Positions 7,403-9,693 of a DNA stretch of 9,693 bases are shown one piece after another. Both the position numbers and the translations under genes were made by a program. This stretch comes from an uncultured Bacilli bacterium (lineage in GTDB: Bacteria > Bacillota_I > Bacilli_A > RF39 > UBA660): positions 1 through 9,693 of the forward strand of contig CANQCH010000035.1 of the NCBI GenBank assembly GCA_947589165.1, given 5' to 3'. A model generated the notes under the pieces. The model searched no databases, was not told the origin of the DNA, and saw only the letters and a list, made by a program, of their open reading frames with translations. Within the stretch, counting starts at the first letter, position 1. Every line of letters begins with the position of its first letter.

Positions 7403-7430
7403 TTGTGTTATTACAAATAAATGATATAAT
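7403..7430 (+). promoter_or_regulatory. Promoter of the retron RNA
   Basis: TTGTGT at 7403-7408 and TATAAT at 7425-7430 are 16 bases apart, and TG at 7422-7423 makes an extended -10 element. The predicted start, about 7 bases downstream, is position 7437, exactly the first base of the a1 repeat. This supports both the promoter and the 5' end of the retron RNA. Confidence 0.75.
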
Positions 7431-7436
7431 AGCATC

Positions 7437-7444
7437 AAGCAATA
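7437..7444 (+). repeat. Retron a1 inverted repeat arm
   Basis: AAGCAATA is the exact reverse complement of the a2 arm at 7594-7601. Pairing of the two arms would close the retron RNA and place the branching G7445 beside the priming site. Confidence 0.8.
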
Positions 7445-7593
7445 GCGAATGGATTAATTCCTACTTTAGGGAGTCACTAAAGGACGTTAAATAATGGTGA
7501 TAAATAATAGAAATATTCCAATGAACTATTATACACTGCGTGTATCACTCGTATACTCGTTACAGTTCATTTCCATATTTTTATATCACTTAG

Positions 7594-7601
7594 TATTGCT
7601 T
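7594..7601 (+). repeat. Retron a2 inverted repeat arm
   Basis: TATTGCTT pairs with a1 at 7437-7444. Reverse transcription would begin next to this arm, primed from the 2'-OH of the branching G. The reverse transcriptase ribosome binding site (AGAGG at 7609-7613) follows 7 bases later. Confidence 0.8.
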
Positions 7602-7622
7602 AAAGGAAAGAGGTAGTAAAAT

Positions 7623-8573
7623 ATGTGGAAGTATCTTACCAAAGAACAATCCCAAGAATTTTTACTATCTCTTTTACTTATTAAAGAACCAAATCCTAAA
7701 AAGTATTTGCAAAAATTATATGCGATTAGTAATAATATTCAAAATAATTATCGTATTATTCAGATTCCCAAAAGAAATGGTAGTCTTAGAACTATTTATG
7801 AACCAAGTATAACTTTAAAACATATTCAACGGCAAATTTTAACTAATATTTTAAATAATAAGACAATTTCTCAATATGCTAAAGCTTATCATAAAGGCAT
7901 TAGTTTAAAAGAAAATGCTATCGTTCATTTAAAGCAAAAACAAATTTTAAAATTGGATATTAAAGATTTTTTCCCCAGTATTAAATTTTATCACGTTTAT
8001 AAAAGTTGTTTTCCCATTGAATATTTTCCGAAAGAAATAGGGATGCTTTTAACTTATTTATGTACGTATGAAGACTATTTACCCCAAGGAGCACCAACAT
8101 CAAGTTATATTTCTAATTTGGTTTTAAAAGACTTTGATGAAGAATTAGGAACTTGGTGTACAAATAATAAAATAAATTATACCCGTTATTCTGATGATTT
8201 AACTTTTTCGGGCGATTTTGATTGTTCGTTAATAATTAAGAAAGTTAATCAATTGTTAAAACCATATGATCTAAAATTAAATGAGACGAAAACTAAAGTT
8301 ATTAAAAATAGTAGAGCTCAAATAGTAACGGGGTTAGTTGTCAATCAAAAATTACAAACTAGGAAAAAATATCGCCAACAAATCCGGCAAGAAGTGTATT
8401 ATATAAAAAAATATGGTCTGGATTCACATTTACAAAAAATAAATGTAATCAATAAGGAAAAGTATTTAAATAGTTTAAAGGGGAGAATTAATTATTGCTT
8501 ACAAATCGATCCGACGAATCAAGAATTTTGTCAATATTGGCAATTTTTAAACCATAATTATCACCAAAATTAA
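7623..8573 (+). CDS. ret: Retron reverse transcriptase
   Basis: The enzyme uses the msr RNA as a 2'-OH primer and the msd RNA as template, giving a branched RNA-DNA molecule. In the 316-residue product the retron-type blocks are in order: RIIQIPKRNGSLRTIYEP at 44-61 and LKHIQRQIL at 65-73, LDIKDFFPSI at 111-120 (catalytic D112), LPQGAPTSS at 153-161, YSDD at 189-192 (D191 and D192), LNETKTKV at 219-226, and the retron hallmark VTGLVVN at 235-241. A SLKGRINY...IDP thumb segment lies near 284-297. Length is typical of a free-standing retron enzyme, and there is no maturase domain as in group II introns and no fused effector. AGAGG lies 9 bases before ATG 7623. All catalytic residues are intact. 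The next gene starts 23 bases after the stop and is probably co-transcribed. No known retron effector family is recognised next to it. Confidence 0.95.
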   Translation: MWKYLTKEQSQEFLLSLLLIKEPNPKKYLQKLYAISNNIQNNYRIIQIPKRNGSLRTIYEPSITLKHIQRQILTNILNNKTISQYAKAYHKGISLKENAIVHLKQKQILKLDIKDFFPSIKFYHVYKSCFPIEYFPKEIGMLLTYLCTYEDYLPQGAPTSSYISNLVLKDFDEELGTWCTNNKINYTRYSDDLTFSGDFDCSLIIKKVNQLLKPYDLKLNETKTKVIKNSRAQIVTGLVVNQKLQTRKKYRQQIRQEVYYIKKYGLDSHLQKINVINKEKYLNSLKGRINYCLQIDPTNQEFCQYWQFLNHNYHQN

Positions 8574-8584
8574 TATATTTTAAT

Positions 8585-8590
8585 AGGTGA
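8585..8590 (+). promoter_or_regulatory. Ribosome binding site that fixes a TTG start
   Basis: AGGTGA, complementary to the 16S rRNA tail, lies 6 bases before TTG 8597. No other start codon is available before a Met at residue 62, which would remove the first helix of the fold. Confidence 0.7.
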
Positions 8591-8596
8591 TTTTTT

Positions 8597-9103
8597 TTGG
8601 AATGTAGTGTTAATCAACCTTATCCTCCCATCAAAGTGGAAAGACAAAATAAAGAGTATGCCCATTTATTATTAAATGATTATGCCGGCATAGTTAGTGA
8701 ACTTTCAGCGATTACGCAGTATAGCTATCAACATTTTTTAAAATTTAATGTTAATACAGAAGTTGCGCAGACTTTAGCCATGATTGCCCAAGTGGAAATG
8801 CGGCATTTAGAATTACTCGGTAAAACCATTAAACTTTTAGGTGCGGAACCCCAGTTTATTTATCCTTTAAAGGAGAACTTAAAATTTTGGAATAGTAGTT
8901 TTGTGGATTATAATCCTGATCTAATTGAAATGTTAGAAAACGATATATTAATTGAAGAACAAGCAATTAAGAATTACCAAAAAGATTTAACGATAATTAA
9001 TGATAAATATATTAAAGCTTTAATCGAAAGAATAATTTTGGATGAAGAAAAACATCTTGAGTGTTTTACGATATTACTGCATAATTTACTAACTAATTCA
9101 TAG
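8597..9103 (+). CDS. Ferritin-like di-iron/dimanganese domain protein
   Basis: The 168-residue product is a four-helix ferritin-like protein with both halves of the dinuclear metal site: E35 in VSELSAITQYSYQHF, E67-x-x-H70 in VEMRHLE, E120 or E121 in IEEQAIKNY, and E150-x-x-H153 in DEEKHLE. Proteins of this type in Firmicutes are annotated as ferritin-like or related to manganese catalase and bacterioferritin. Plausible roles are peroxide removal or iron handling in the cytoplasm, but no function is proven for this branch. It begins with TTG, supported by its ribosome binding site, and lies 23 bases after the retron reverse transcriptase with no terminator between, so it is probably transcribed with it. 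A short, apparently decayed ORF begins within its stop codon. Whether it serves the retron or is an unrelated stress gene cannot be told from sequence. Confidence 0.82.
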   Translation: MECSVNQPYPPIKVERQNKEYAHLLLNDYAGIVSELSAITQYSYQHFLKFNVNTEVAQTLAMIAQVEMRHLELLGKTIKLLGAEPQFIYPLKENLKFWNSSFVDYNPDLIEMLENDILIEEQAIKNYQKDLTIINDKYIKALIERIILDEEKHLECFTILLHNLLTNS

Positions 9104-9365
9104 TGCTAACAATTAGTGATTTAACACATATTTGGATTTTTAATGAACAAACCAAACAATATGAAAATCTGTTACCAATTATTTTGATGATTTGGCAAAT
9201 AAGTATCCAAAATAATTTTTATGTTACAAAAGAAAAGATGAGATATATTTTAATATTCAAGTAGAAAAATCTCATGCCGAAAATAATTTTAAACGTGGAA
9301 TTTATTAGTTCTCTTATCTCATTCGTAAAAAATTGAACTTGTATAAATTTGGGCAACTAAATTAA
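9103..9365 (+). pseudogene. Decayed small gene of unknown function
   Basis: A GTG at 9103 overlaps the stop of the ferritin-like gene (TAGTG) and opens a protein-like frame reading VLTISDLTHIWIFNEQTKQY and on to about 9180. The frame then makes better sense one base out, reading FDDLANKYPK from 9183, as if one T were lost from the T run at 9182-9185. The same new frame continues, interrupted by TAA at 9213 and TAG at 9306, through DEIYFNIQVEKSHAENNFKRG (from 9237) to a TAA at 9363. Taken literally, the first frame would give a 53-residue protein ending at 9264. The mixed charged and polar composition looks like former coding sequence of about 87 codons, but I do not recognise the family. The alternative is non-coding sequence with chance open stretches. 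Confidence 0.45.
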
Positions 9366-9396
9366 TTGTAAGCATACAATATTATGAGGATAACAA

Positions 9397-9425
9397 TTGA
9401 CTTTTGGCTTAATTTATAATAAAAT
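9397..9425 (+). promoter_or_regulatory. Promoter of the tRNA genes
   Basis: TTGACT at 9397-9402 and TAAAAT at 9420-9425 are 17 bases apart. Transcription would start near 9432, 5 bases before the mature tRNA-Cys. A perfect TATAAT at 9415-9420 overlaps but would leave only 12 bases to this -35 box. Confidence 0.6.
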
Positions 9426-9436
9426 TATAAACACAT

Positions 9437-9510
9437 GGAGCCGTAGCCAAGTGGTAAGGCACAGGTCTGCAACACCTCCATCACCGGTTCAAATCCGGTC
9501 GGCTCCTCCA
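9437..9510 (+). tRNA. tRNA-Cys (anticodon GCA)
   Basis: A full cloverleaf of 74 bases is visible: acceptor GGAGCCG/CGGCTCC, D arm GCC/GGC with GTGG loop, anticodon loop CTGCAAC at 9467-9473 with GCA at 9469-9471, and T arm ACCGG/CCGGT around TTCAAAT. It ends with discriminator T73, expected for Cys, and an encoded CCA. The first pair of the anticodon stem is a C9462-C9478 mismatch; the other four pair. Confidence 0.95.
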
Positions 9511-9521
9511 TATGAATTTAT

Positions 9522-9545
9522 TCGAACTTAATAGTTCGATTTTTT
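9522..9545 (+). terminator. Hairpin with T tract between the two tRNA genes
   Basis: TCGAACT at 9522-9528 pairs with AGTTCGA at 9533-9539 around a 4-base loop and is followed by six T. It has the form of an intrinsic terminator, yet only 11 bases separate it from tRNA-Gly, which leaves no room for a separate promoter. It may be a partial terminator or an RNA-processing hairpin. Confidence 0.65.
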
Positions 9546-9556
9546 ATAAAAGACTT

Positions 9557-9630
9557 GCAGATATAGTTTAATGGCAAAATGTAAGCTTCCCAAGCTTAAG
9601 TTACGAGTTCGATTCTCGCTATCTGCTCCA
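9557..9630 (+). tRNA. tRNA-Gly (anticodon CCC)
   Basis: The 74-base cloverleaf has acceptor GCAGATA/TATCTGC, a D stem GTTT/AAAT with GG in the loop, anticodon stem TAAGC/GCTTA with loop TTCCCAA (CCC at 9589-9591), and a T loop TTCGATT. Discriminator T73, the G1-C72 and C2-G71 pairs and an encoded CCA agree with bacterial glycine identity. The first pair of the T stem is an A-C mismatch. A CCC anticodon reads GGG and is less usual in AT-rich Bacilli, which generally use GCC and UCC. Confidence 0.9.
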
Positions 9631-9641
9631 GTGACGTTTCT

Positions 9642-9664
9642 GTTCGAACTTTTATAGTTTGAAC
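9642..9664 (+). repeat. Second copy of the post-tRNA hairpin
   Basis: GTTCGAACT at 9642-9650 pairs with AGTTTGAAC at 9656-9664, nine pairs with one G-U, around a 5-base loop. It closely resembles the hairpin at 9522-9539, sharing the TTCGAACTT and ATAGTT blocks, but has no T tract after it. Confidence 0.65.
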
Positions 9665-9677
9665 TTAAATATATAAT

Positions 9678-9693
9678 CAATCCGTTCGGGTTG
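9678..9693 (+). terminator. Possible third hairpin at the window edge
   Basis: CAATCC at 9678-9683 pairs with GGGTTG at 9688-9693 (one G-U) around a GTTC loop. The window ends here, so any following T tract cannot be seen. It could be the true terminator of the tRNA unit. Confidence 0.4.

Larger units (their letters stand above)
7437..7601 (+). ncRNA. Retron msr-msd non-coding RNA
   Basis: This is the template and primer RNA from which the adjacent reverse transcriptase would make multicopy single-stranded DNA. The a1/a2 ends are AAGCAATA at 7437-7444 and TATTGCTT at 7594-7601, 8 perfect pairs. Directly after a1 comes AGCGA, like the TTAGCGAGA context in the well-known E. coli retron Ec86, making G7445 the likely branching guanosine. 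The msr part has a small hairpin (7447-7460) and CTTTAG/CTAAAG (7464-7469 with 7477-7482) around a 7-base loop. The msd part is a long hairpin: 7496-7502 with 7584-7590, 7511-7516 with 7575-7580, 7520-7527 with 7564-7571, and an apical 7531-7536 with 7540-7545. The internal loop is TCC facing TCC. The predicted single-stranded DNA would be roughly 80-100 nt. The fold was made by hand. Confidence 0.85.

Noticed and set aside
7388..7416. Terminator after the ASCH gene
   Set aside because: The inverted repeat has a long loop and no T run after it, so it is listed only as a possible operator.
7623..8573. Group II intron or diversity-generating reverse transcriptase
   Set aside because: There is no maturase or endonuclease domain and no template/variable repeat pair, while the VTG block and a1/a2 RNA are typical of retrons.
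9415..9420. TATAAT as the -10 box paired with TTGACT at 9397
   Set aside because: The gap is only 12 bases; TAAAAT at 9420 gives 17.

Overview
This is an AT-rich window (roughly one third G+C by eye) from a low-GC Gram-positive bacterium. It most resembles an uncultured member of the Bacilli, such as an Erysipelotrichales or RF39-like gut lineage. The evidence is the rplM-rpsI pair behind a Bacilli-type L13 leader, Shine-Dalgarno-led genes, sigma-A-like promoters, an OatA-type acyltransferase, an NrnB-like DHH phosphoesterase, and tRNAs with encoded CCA. All intact genes end in TAA or TAG and read Trp with TGG. Taxonomy is inferred, not proven.

Layout: (1) 1-990 holds the ribosomal L13-S9 operon with a probable autoregulatory leader hairpin and a bidirectional terminator. 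(2) 999-3672, minus strand, holds a membrane-anchored NagZ-type family 3 glycoside hydrolase and, upstream of it, a collagen-like protein with 58 uninterrupted Gly-X-Y triplets, two copies of a non-collagen module and a C-terminal globular domain. (3) 3740-7386, plus strand, is a likely operon of an OatA-like membrane O-acyltransferase with two tandem SGNH domains (the second lacks the serine), an NrnB-like DHH/DHHA1 phosphoesterase and an overlapping ASCH-domain gene. (4) 7403-8573 is a retron: a promoter, a non-coding RNA of about 165 nt with msr and msd parts bounded by the a1/a2 inverted repeat, and a reverse transcriptase. (5) 8597-9365 holds a ferritin-like di-iron protein, 23 nt after the reverse transcriptase, then what looks like a decayed small gene. 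(6) 9397-9693 holds tRNA-Cys(GCA) and tRNA-Gly(CCC), each followed by a closely similar hairpin, and a third hairpin at the edge.

How they fit: the GH3 enzyme and the acyltransferase both point to peptidoglycan or surface-glycan turnover and modification, and the collagen-like protein is probably a surface filament. The DHH and ASCH genes look like RNA or nucleotide turnover functions. The retron is the most notable system. Its RNA and reverse transcriptase are well supported, but no known retron effector is adjacent. The candidates for a partner are the downstream ferritin-like gene, the decayed ORF, or the upstream ASCH gene, or the element may act without one.
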